NCBI RefSeq assembly: GCF_003248505.1
Contig: NZ_QFOA01000093.1
Location: forward strand, 1 to 9,845
Direction of reading: 5' to 3'
Length of the DNA: 9,845 bases
Source: Sphingobium sp.
GTDB lineage: Bacteria; Pseudomonadota; Alphaproteobacteria; Sphingomonadales; Sphingomonadaceae
How positions within the stretch are numbered: position 1 is the stretch's first letter; each line of letters starts with the position of its first letter. Below, piece after piece: positions 1 through 5,280 of the stretch. The position numbers were made by a program, and so were the translations under genes. Below the pieces are notes generated by a model that did not search any database, was not told the DNA's origin, and saw only the letters and a list, made by a program, of their open reading frames with translations.

Positions 1-67
1 CAATTCCCCCCTGGGCGTCCCCACCGGACCGAATCGCGTCGCGTCTTCGGACGGTCTGGATCCCAAA

Positions 68-89
68 CGAGACGGCTTTGTCTGTCTCG
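68..89 (-). terminator. Possible weak intrinsic terminator after the secreted-protein gene
   Basis: A perfect 6-bp inverted repeat (CGAGAC at 68-73, GTCTCG at 84-89) lies about 30 bp beyond the stop codon of the minus-strand gene that ends at 122. Read on the minus strand, the hairpin is followed by a run of only three T before GGG, so it is a poor intrinsic terminator. The position is right but the stem is short, and chance is a real alternative. I see nothing else in the first 121 bases. Confidence 0.25.
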
Positions 90-121
90 CTGGCCGTTCG
101 CAAATGGGACGGCTTCGGTCG

Positions 122-817
122 TCAGTAACCCACCTCGAGCGTTATCACCGTCAAGCGCCCCCCAACTCGACCCACCAATGTCACATTCCCTCCGGGAAAG
201 TCTGGGCCGTTCATCGCCATGATAGCGCTAGTTAACATCTCTACGGTGAACAGGGGTTGGAAGGTCTTGGTATACGGCGCAGTGACGAGCGTGGTTCGAT
301 CCCGCTCATCCGCCCAGGCGCCATAGCCCCAAGCGCTTCCGACAAACTTCAGAGGGCTGCCGGGTGGCGGCGAGGATGGAGCCTCCTCATCGGTTTGTCG
401 GTGACCACATCCGACTTTGCGCACTCGACCGTTTGAAAGCGTGCCGCCCGTGTAATCAGCTTGAAGCGAGTAACACTGCCCGTCATTGAACGAGAGTGTG
501 ACTGGCAGGAAGCCCGGAGACCATGCGGAAACTACATGCCGCTTCTGTGTTTCTGCGATCTCGAACGCGCCGACGACTTTGACGTGCCCCGTCGAGGAAC
601 CGCGCTTGTAGTCGGGATCGACATGGAACAGCGGTGACAAGGTCGTATCAGGAATGCGGGTCAGGGTAGGCACATCCGGGTCGGTCGGTGCGGCAACTCC
701 GGGCTTTACTCCGTTGCCGCTGTATCCGGCAGGAGGAACAAATTGAGCGTGCGCGGCAACGGCAGGAGCCGCCGATAGAACAGCCATGCTCATCCGAAGA
801 ACCGTGACCTTACTCAT
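122..817 (-). CDS. Hypothetical secreted protein with signal peptide
   Basis: I do not recognise this 231-residue protein, so no function is assigned. Residues 1-24 form a typical Sec signal peptide: a short basic start (MSKVTVLR), a hydrophobic core and a signal peptidase I site AHA|QF, leaving a mature chain of about 207 residues for the periplasm or outside. The mature part opens with a Pro/Gly-rich stretch. It has only two cysteines, at about 115 and 137, which could form one disulfide around a small beta-rich loop. A Glu/Ser/Pro-rich linker at about 144-155 suggests two parts. I chose the ATG at 815-817 because AAGGAGG (824-830) stands 6 nt upstream and the signal peptide begins there. 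The frame is open to an ATG at 898, but that extension reads through the ribosome binding site as six arginines. The gene stands alone, divergent from the toxin-antitoxin pair. That it is a real gene is fairly sure; its role is unknown. Confidence 0.75.
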   Translation of the reverse strand: MSKVTVLRMSMAVLSAAPAVAAHAQFVPPAGYSGNGVKPGVAAPTDPDVPTLTRIPDTTLSPLFHVDPDYKRGSSTGHVKVVGAFEIAETQKRHVVSAWSPGFLPVTLSFNDGQCYSLQADYTGGTLSNGRVRKVGCGHRQTDEEAPSSPPPGSPLKFVGSAWGYGAWADERDRTTLVTAPYTKTFQPLFTVEMLTSAIMAMNGPDFPGGNVTLVGRVGGRLTVITLEVGY

Positions 818-823
818 CCTGCG

Positions 824-830
824 CCTCCTT
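824..830 (-). promoter_or_regulatory. Strong Shine-Dalgarno site setting the start of the secreted-protein gene
   Basis: On the minus strand this reads AAGGAGG, with 6 nt to the ATG at 815-817. It is the best-matched ribosome binding site in the window and is the main reason to reject the longer reading frame starting at 898. Confidence 0.75.
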
Positions 831-1068
831 CTTCTTTGGGAAACATAGCCGATCACGGTGATGACGACGAGCCAACGATTCAAGAGCAACGGTCCCATTT
901 CACCATCCTGATGTGACGGTATCGCAGAGCCTTAGGGTGTCATTCCGCCCTCAACCGTACCCGGCCACCACCGCGGCATTTTCAACAGCCCCGCTCCACT
1001 TTCCACGATGCCCTTGAGCAGGAAGGCTAGCCAAAGCCGAATTATGATAGCCGATTGGGCGCAACCGT

Positions 1069-1116
1069 GATATATTCGACTGAAAGGAGTCGGTCATGGG
1101 TCGTGTCGAAAATATC
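1069..1116. promoter_or_regulatory. Imperfect inverted repeat around the antitoxin start, candidate operator
   Basis: GATATATTCGAC (1069-1080) and GTCGAAAATATC (1105-1116) are reverse complements at 11 of 12 positions. They are separated by 24 bp that contain the Shine-Dalgarno AAGGAG (1084-1089) and the antitoxin ATG (1096). The left arm contains TATATT (1071-1076), a plausible -10 element, though no good -35 sits at the right distance. The right arm lies inside codons 4-7 of the antitoxin. Known ribbon-helix-helix antitoxins repress their own operon by binding inverted repeats at the promoter, so an operator is the likeliest reading. If transcription starts upstream of 1069, the arms could instead form a hairpin that hides the ribosome binding site. 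Confidence 0.45.
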
Positions 1117-1365
1117 CAACTCAACGTCCGCTCGGCTTTTGCGCGCGATCGGGTTCATGCGCTTTCGAGACTCACAGGCATGACGGCTAGCGAAGTGATC
1201 GAGGATGCGCTGCGCGGTTATGTCCCGCCAGGTGTTCCTGCCAATACCGGCAAACTGGTGCGGCGCGGCGCTCTGCTAGTTCGTCCATCGGGCGATAAGC
1301 CGGTGAGCCTCGAAAGCGCCAATGAGGCTCTTGATCGCAGCCGTGAGCATGACATTGACGATTGA
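1096..1365 (+). CDS. Ribbon-helix-helix antitoxin of a VapBC-like type II toxin-antitoxin system
   Basis: An 89-residue protein whose first 43 residues fit a ribbon-helix-helix DNA-binding fold: a short beta strand (about 5-11, NIQLNVR), helix A (about 13-26), a turn LTGMTAS, and helix B (SEVIEDALRGYV). The C-terminal half is charged (SLESANEALDRSREHDIDD at the end) and would be the part that wraps around and inhibits the toxin. The start is well supported by AAGGAG (1084-1089), 6 nt before the ATG. The toxin gene begins inside its last codons, a 17-bp overlap typical of type II pairs and likely to couple translation. Expected role: neutralise the PIN toxin and, with it, repress the shared promoter, possibly at the inverted repeat around its own start. 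I have not named it vapB because the exact antitoxin family is not clear by eye. Confidence 0.8.
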   Translation: MGRVENIQLNVRSAFARDRVHALSRLTGMTASEVIEDALRGYVPPGVPANTGKLVRRGALLVRPSGDKPVSLESANEALDRSREHDIDD

Positions 1366-1807
1366 CGCGCTGGTCGACAGCAATGTGATTATAGCAGCGC
1401 TGGCAGGCGATCATGAGCATCATGTTTCGTCCGCCGACCTGTTCGATGCTGGCCGAGGTCCCATGCTGGGCGTTGCCGCACACAGCTATGCCGAAGCCTA
1501 TAGCACCCTAACCCGTCGCGGCACGCACGCGCCTTTCCGGTTCACGGCAGAGGAGGCCTGGGCGGCGCTGGAGAGTTTGAGAGCCGTCACTCAGTTGATC
1601 GGCCTTACGCCATCGCAGACGTTCGACACGGTGCGCAGCTACGCCGCCGATGGCGGGATCGGGCCGCGCCTCTATGATCGGATGATCGGAGAAACGGCGG
1701 TGGCAAATGGAATCCCGGCGATCGTGACCTGGAACATCGGTCATATGCGCGCCCTGTTTCCGACGCTCAATGTCCGCACGCCCCGCGATTTCTTAAAAGC
1801 GGCGTGA
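1349..1807 (+). CDS. vapC: PIN-domain ribonuclease toxin (VapC-like)
   Basis: A 152-residue PIN-domain protein, the usual size for a VapC toxin; such toxins are Mg-dependent RNases that cut tRNA or rRNA and arrest growth. The acidic active-site pattern is visible. The first Asp is in ALVDSNVIIAAL (D10, with N12). The central Glu is in SYAEAYSTL (E49). The third acid is in YDRMIGETAVANGIPAIVTWN (D110, with E115 nearby). The last motif is TWNxxH (N129, H132) where many VapCs have TxNxxDF, so the fourth acidic residue is not at its common place. I chose the ATG at 1349 because the PIN fold begins only a few residues later. GTG at 1343 or ATG at 1322 in the same frame are possible, the latter giving 161 residues. 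The gene overlaps the antitoxin by 17 bp. No terminator is evident after it. Confidence 0.85.
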   Translation: MTLTIDALVDSNVIIAALAGDHEHHVSSADLFDAGRGPMLGVAAHSYAEAYSTLTRRGTHAPFRFTAEEAWAALESLRAVTQLIGLTPSQTFDTVRSYAADGGIGPRLYDRMIGETAVANGIPAIVTWNIGHMRALFPTLNVRTPRDFLKAA

Positions 1808-1844
1808 TGCAGGCGCGTCTGGCAATTCGAGCGTTTCTTTAACG

Positions 1845-1976
1845 TTAGCCGGGTATCGTCCAATTCAGACTATCTTGCAGGGGAAATGGGATTATCACAG
1901 CTGCAGATTCGGTGGCGCGGGCAATGTCTGCCCGCACAGCGGGCGTGGTTCGGGCCTGAGGATGTATCTGCACCAT
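1845..1976 (-). pseudogene. IS481-type transposase, N-terminal remnant only
   Basis: A 43-codon minus-strand frame starts at the ATG at 1974-1976, with GAGG about 7 nt upstream. Its first 25 or so residues (MVQIHPQARTTPAVRADIAR, then ATESA) match from memory the very start of a family of IS481 transposases, which have a conserved HPxARTTPAVRAEIARS segment leading into a helix-turn-helix and then a DDE integrase core. After about residue 25, near position 1900, the sequence stops resembling the family and reaches a stop at 1845-1847. The helix-turn-helix and the whole catalytic core (normally over 300 residues) are missing, so this cannot be active. The recognition rests on a short conserved segment; a protein search would settle it. 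Confidence 0.6.
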
Positions 1977-2068
1977 CACGAAACCTCATCAACAAAAGCA
2001 GCAAAGCGCCATGTGTGATCCGCAATAGCGCTGCTTACCATGTCCCAATGAAGTGTCGCAACCAGACA
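1900..2068 (-). mobile_element. Truncated insertion-sequence end (IS481-type), decayed
   Basis: This is the likely extent of the insertion-sequence fragment carrying the transposase remnant. The inner break is placed near 1900, where the protein similarity ends. The outer end is placed at 2068 because the stretch 2041-2068 begins TGTC and ends GACA. Read on the minus strand it starts TGTCTGGTTGCGACAC, about 90 bp upstream of the transposase ATG, and IS481 elements usually have ends beginning TGT. No opposite end and no target-site duplication are visible, so the right boundary is inference. The fragment is a scar, not a mobile unit. Confidence 0.4.
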
Positions 2069-2080
2069 GCCAGTTGAAAA

Positions 2081-2242
2081 TCAATTTGAGGCCTCTGCAC
2101 CGGCAGGCGATACCATCGCGCGGGCAGCGAAATCATCAAAATTTTCCGCAATCCATCGCACATAATCGGGACTACGCTGCGGCACGGCAGATAGGGGGAA
2201 CGGCTTATCGACCCTCTGCCGCGAAGCCAGGTCGCAGCGCAT
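2081..2242 (-). other. Doubtful small reading frame, possible gene remnant
   Basis: A 53-codon minus-strand frame runs from the ATG at 2240-2242 to the TGA at 2081-2083. Its middle and end (such as SPDYVRWIAENFDDFAARAM) have a composition like a real, partly helical protein C-terminus rather than random out-of-frame sequence. There is no Shine-Dalgarno site, and a stop lies immediately upstream in the same frame. It ends 13 bp from the presumed insertion-sequence end at 2068. It could be the tail of a host gene whose beginning has been lost, or chance. I assign no function. Confidence 0.2.
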
Positions 2243-2356
2243 TCATAACCATGAATTTCAGAAAGCATGATGACCGTGGTCTGTCAACGGTAACGCCGGC
2301 GACCGACGCGACAGCGCGTCATGCTCTCTGCCTAGCAAGCCTGACCCGGCCAAGCC

Positions 2357-2389
2357 AAGAAGAAGGGGCGGGCACCGCAGCCCGCCCCT
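2357..2389 (-). terminator. Strong intrinsic terminator of the five-gene beta-oxidation operon
   Basis: A perfect 10-bp GC-rich stem (AGGGGCGGGC at 2364-2373, GCCCGCCCCT at 2380-2389) with a 6-nt loop lies 7 bp beyond the SDR stop codon. On the minus strand it is followed by TTCTTCTT, a serviceable U-rich tail. Position, stem and tail all fit Rho-independent termination of the operon transcribed leftward. No comparable hairpin was noticed between the five genes. Confidence 0.85.
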
Positions 2390-2396
2390 ATTGTCG

Positions 2397-3224
2397 TCAA
2401 AGCTTCCAGCCGCCGCCCGCCACAATCACCTCTCCGGTAATATAGTCCGCTTCTGGCAGGCAAAGCAGATAGACGGCACCGGCCGCTTCCTCCGGCGTAC
2501 CGGCACGGCCCAGCGGAATGCCCTTTTCCATGGCTTCCAATATTTCGTCGCTGACCCCAGCTTTGATGTCACGGCCTTTGACGCTGATGGTAGAACTGCC
2601 AGCTTCGCCCGCCGTCATGCGGGTCATGATCGCACCGAATGCCACGGCGTTGACCGTCACATTATAGCGGCCCCATTCCTTCATCACCGTTTTGGTGAGG
2701 CCGACGATGCCCGCCTTGCCCGCCGCATAGCCCGACTGACCGGCATTGCCACCCAGACCCGCAACGGACGATATATTGATGACCGTCCGGCGTTTAGCCC
2801 GACCGTGTTCCGCTATCTCCTGTTTCGCTGCAGCGGCAATAACCGGCTGGGCGGCACGCAAAATGCGGAATGGCGCGGTAAGATGCACGTCGAGCATAGC
2901 CATCCATTGCTCGTCGCTGGTATTTTGAAGGACGGAATCCCAGGCGTAGCCCGCATTGTTCACGATGATGTCGATCGTGCCGAAACCCGCTATGGCCGAT
3001 GCCACGAATTTTTCGCCAAAATCGGCATCCGTCACATCGCCCACGCACACTATAGCGCGGACGCCCAGGCTTTCGATTTCTCTCGCAGTCGCCCGCGCCA
3101 CATCCTCGTCCAGATCGTTTACCACGACATGGGCACCGGAGCTCGCGAGTTTCAGCGCAATAGCCTTGCCAATGCCGCGCCCTGAGCCAGACACCAAGGC
3201 AACCTTGCCATCCAAAATTTTCAC
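2397..3224 (-). CDS. SDR-family 3-hydroxyacyl-CoA dehydrogenase, probably (R)-specific and NAD-linked
   Basis: A 275-residue classical short-chain dehydrogenase/reductase. Visible motifs: cofactor loop SGSGRGIG (12-19), an Asp at the end of the second strand (VVVND, D37), NNAG (89-92), the catalytic Ser in NISSVAG (S153) and YxxxK (Y166, K170). In this superfamily an acidic residue at the D37 site favours NAD over NADP, pointing to oxidation rather than FabG-type biosynthetic reduction. The pattern resembles the dehydrogenase part of peroxisomal multifunctional enzyme type 2, which oxidises (3R)-hydroxyacyl-CoA to 3-ketoacyl-CoA. The upstream neighbour is a hydratase 2, the partner activity in that enzyme. 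The likely start is GTG at 3222-3224, one base after the hydratase stop (TAACGTG), suggesting reinitiation. An ATG at 3273-3275 in the same frame would overlap the hydratase by 50 bp and adds an unlikely N-terminus. A generic FabG-like reductase is the alternative. Last gene of the operon. Confidence 0.85.
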   Translation of the reverse strand: MKILDGKVALVSGSGRGIGKAIALKLASSGAHVVVNDLDEDVARATAREIESLGVRAIVCVGDVTDADFGEKFVASAIAGFGTIDIIVNNAGYAWDSVLQNTSDEQWMAMLDVHLTAPFRILRAAQPVIAAAAKQEIAEHGRAKRRTVINISSVAGLGGNAGQSGYAAGKAGIVGLTKTVMKEWGRYNVTVNAVAFGAIMTRMTAGEAGSSTISVKGRDIKAGVSDEILEAMEKGIPLGRAGTPEEAAGAVYLLCLPEADYITGEVIVAGGGWKL

Positions 3225-3225
3225 G

Positions 3226-4098
3226 TTATGCGTCCCGTTCTTTCCTAAAGCCACCGATGCAGGCCTCGCCGCCATCGATGACGATGCTGTTCCTTTCAGG
3301 CACGCTGGCCCGAAACGATATGACCTCGCCCCTACGCCAGATTTCCGTGCGAACCGTTTCGCCTGGCCAGACCGGCGCCGTAAATCGCACGCGCATGTCG
3401 GTCATTAAAGTCGGATCTCCATTACAGCATAGATGGGTGAGCGCGCGACCGACCAGCCCCATAGTGGCAAGACCATGCAAAATCGGCTGATCGAAACCAG
3501 CCGCCTGGGCCGTGCCTCTATCGACATGCAGGGGGTTGCGATCGCCCGTCAGGCGATAAAGCATTGCCTGATTAATCGCTGTGGGAAGATCGAGATAGGT
3601 ATCTGCCGGCCCATCCGGCATGACGACCGGCGCAGGACCTTCAAGGTCCCGTCCTCCCCCGAAACCACCCGCGCCGCGCAGGACCCAAACTTCCTCCATC
3701 TCCGCGATAGGCAGGTCCGTCGGCGTGGTGATCACCCGCTTTGCCCGCACCAGCGCAGGCTTGCCTGCTCCCTTGTCCGCAAGACCGATGATCTCGATCC
3801 GACCGTTGACCAGTTGCCCCAGTTCAAGCGGTCGAAACAGTTTCAGCGTTTGCTCGCCATGCAGGATTCGCGGCCAATCCCAGCCAAGTTCCGGTGCCAT
3901 GGGCCAGAATCCCGGTGTCCCCAGCACCAGAGCCATGGTCGGCAGGACCACCTGATCGCGTTCGAAAATCAAATTTTGCTCGTTGATCGCGCCCAAGCCT
4001 GCGCCGACACCCAGCGCATAGAGGATCGCGCCACGCGGGTCGCAGACATCCTGTGCTTCCGGCACCCGAAAGCCCCGCAATTTTGCGACATCGAGCAT
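3226..4098 (-). CDS. MaoC-like double-hotdog enoyl-CoA hydratase 2, (R)-specific
   Basis: A 290-residue protein of the hydratase 2 family, which adds water to trans-2-enoyl-CoA to give (3R)-hydroxyacyl-CoA. The length fits the double-hotdog form: a non-catalytic N-terminal hotdog (about 1-150), a glycine-rich linker, and a catalytic C-terminal hotdog. The signature is intact: YRLTGDRNPLHVD with the catalytic Asp (D186), Asn (N188) and His (H191), then GFDQPILHGLATMG (about 201-214). The N-terminal ILYALGVGAG is also typical. The gene lies between the acyl-CoA dehydrogenase (24-bp gap) and the SDR gene (1-bp gap), consistent with feeding its (R)-product to that dehydrogenase. I prefer the ATG at 4096-4098 because homologues begin close to this and GGGGA lies about 9 nt upstream. 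The ATG at 4105-4107 and a TTG at 4117-4119 are in-frame alternatives. Confidence 0.88.
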   Translation of the reverse strand: MLDVAKLRGFRVPEAQDVCDPRGAILYALGVGAGLGAINEQNLIFERDQVVLPTMALVLGTPGFWPMAPELGWDWPRILHGEQTLKLFRPLELGQLVNGRIEIIGLADKGAGKPALVRAKRVITTPTDLPIAEMEEVWVLRGAGGFGGGRDLEGPAPVVMPDGPADTYLDLPTAINQAMLYRLTGDRNPLHVDRGTAQAAGFDQPILHGLATMGLVGRALTHLCCNGDPTLMTDMRVRFTAPVWPGETVRTEIWRRGEVISFRASVPERNSIVIDGGEACIGGFRKERDA

Positions 4099-4122
4099 TT
4101 GAATCATTCCCCGGTCCAAGGG

Positions 4123-5280
4123 TCAGGACAGCTTGCGCTCATCCAGACCCAATCCCCGACCGATGATTTCGCGCATGATTTCGGACGTTCCCGCGAAAAT
4201 GCGGCTGATGCGCGCATCGGTGTACATGCGGCTGATGCGATATTCCTCCATATAACCCGCGCCGCCATGGAGCTGTACGCATTCGTCCATCACCCGGCCT
4301 TCCAACTCACTGGTCAGAAGTTTGGCGGCCGACGCATCTTCGGCGGTCAGTTCGCCCGCATTGAGCAGCATCACACATTGATCGACATAGGTCTGAAGCG
4401 CATCCAGTTCAGCACGCATCGACGCCATCTTGAAGCGAGTGTTCTGGAACGCCCCGATCGGCTTCCCGAACGCCTTGCGCTCCTTCACATAGTCGAGCGT
4501 GATATCGAACGCGGTCTGGGCCGTGGCCATGAAGCCGATGCCCGCGACCAGCCGCTCCTGCGCCAGGAAGCGCGCCAGATATTTGAAACCCTGGCTCGGA
4601 TCGCCGAGCACATTGGCCTTGGGCACCTTCACGTCATTGAAAAACAGTTCGGCGGTGTCCTGCGCCTTCAGCCCCATCTTCGCCAGCTTGCGCCCACGCT
4701 CGAAGCCTTCCATGCCGCGCTCGACAACCATCAGTCCCAGGCCGTGGCGGCTATTGGGATCGGTCCGCGCCGCCACGACGATCAGATCGCCAAGAATGCC
4801 GTTGGAAATATAGGTTTTTGCGCCGTTCAACAGCCAATGGTCACCCTTGTCCACGGCGCTGGTGCGCATGCCCGCCAGATCGCTGCCGGTGGACGGTTCG
4901 GTCATCGCGACGGCAAGGATTTTCTCGCCGCTGACGATGCCGGGCATCCAGCGGTCCTTCTGCTCGTCATTACCCAGCTTGGCGATATAGGGGGCGACCA
5001 GATCATTATGCAGGTTGATGTAGAAGCCTACATCGCCGTGACGCATATTCTCTTCGATGATGATCTGCTCGAAGCGGAAATCATCGATCCCCGCTCCACC
5101 ATATTTTTCGTCTGCCCAGGTGCACAGCAGTCCTTGTTCACCAGCCTTTAGGTACAGCTCCCTGTCGACCATTCCCTGCTCGCGAAAACGTTCGGCGTGA
5201 GCGCCTACCTCCGTCGTCATGAACTTGACGACGGAGTCGCGGAACTGCTCATGTTCTTGCTCGAATATCAGGCGCTTCAT
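4123..5280 (-). CDS. Acyl-CoA dehydrogenase (FAD, LCAD/IVD-like active site)
   Basis: A 385-residue flavoenzyme, a standard length, catalysing alpha,beta-dehydrogenation of acyl-CoA to enoyl-CoA with electrons passed to ETF. Both family signatures are present: VAMTEPSTGSDLAG (about 124-137) and QLHGGAGYMEEY (about 336-347), leading into RIFAGTSEIM. At the place where short- and medium-chain enzymes have the catalytic Glu (YEGTS) this protein has Ala (FAGTS, A363). A Glu in AQERLVAG (E242) matches the helix-G position used as catalytic base by isovaleryl-CoA and long-chain acyl-CoA dehydrogenases. The ATG at 5278-5280 overlaps the stop of the FadB-like gene by 4 bp (ATGA), with AAGGAG 11 nt upstream, so translation is probably coupled. 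An upstream in-frame start at 5361 would lie within the FadB coding region and adds a non-homologous tail. The exact substrate is unknown. Confidence 0.9.
   Translation of the reverse strand: MKRLIFEQEHEQFRDSVVKFMTTEVGAHAERFREQGMVDRELYLKAGEQGLLCTWADEKYGGAGIDDFRFEQIIIEENMRHGDVGFYINLHNDLVAPYIAKLGNDEQKDRWMPGIVSGEKILAVAMTEPSTGSDLAGMRTSAVDKGDHWLLNGAKTYISNGILGDLIVVAARTDPNSRHGLGLMVVERGMEGFERGRKLAKMGLKAQDTAELFFNDVKVPKANVLGDPSQGFKYLARFLAQERLVAGIGFMATAQTAFDITLDYVKERKAFGKPIGAFQNTRFKMASMRAELDALQTYVDQCVMLLNAGELTAEDASAAKLLTSELEGRVMDECVQLHGGAGYMEEYRISRMYTDARISRIFAGTSEIMREIIGRGLGLDERKLS

Larger units (their letters stand above)
1808..2356. other. Degraded intergenic stretch between toxin gene and operon terminator
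   Basis: This 549-base stretch has no intact gene that I can support. It holds the transposase remnant, the presumed insertion-sequence end, and a doubtful 53-codon minus-strand frame (2081-2242). The 114 bases from 2243 to 2356 hold nothing I recognise. A plus-strand frame of 63 codons at 1886-2077 is antisense to the transposase remnant and has no convincing ribosome binding site. I found no tRNA, CRISPR repeat or riboswitch here. The makeup suggests a site of past insertions and deletions. Confidence 0.5.

Noticed and set aside
284..312. A tRNA T-loop-like string (GGTTCGATCCC)
   Set aside because: The flanking stem does not pair properly, no acceptor stem or CCA follows, and it lies within the secreted-protein gene.
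818..898. A 27-residue N-terminal extension of the secreted protein, hydrophobic and then six arginines
   Set aside because: The arginine run is the ribosome binding site read as codons, and a proper signal peptide begins at the ATG at 817.
1187..1483. Minus-strand frame of 98 codons across the antitoxin and toxin genes
   Set aside because: Antisense shadow; the plus-strand genes have a ribosome binding site, domain motifs and typical overlap.
1917..1935. Hairpin of 7-bp arms GCGGGCA/TGCCCGC, nested inside a wider pair TGCAGAT (1902-1908) and ATCTGCA (1966-1972)
   Set aside because: Looked like a structured RNA or terminator, but it lies within the conserved transposase codons and has no U-tract, so the coding remnant explains it.
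2264..2325. Distant 7-bp inverted repeat AGCATGA/TCATGCT
   Set aside because: The arms are 48 bp apart and short; chance occurrence is likely.
2391..3185. A 264-codon plus-strand frame opposite the SDR gene
   Set aside because: Antisense to a gene with intact SDR motifs and part of the terminator; no recognisable protein features.
3433..5151. A 572-codon plus-strand open frame
   Set aside because: Antisense shadow of the acyl-CoA dehydrogenase and MaoC genes, both of which have complete active-site motifs.
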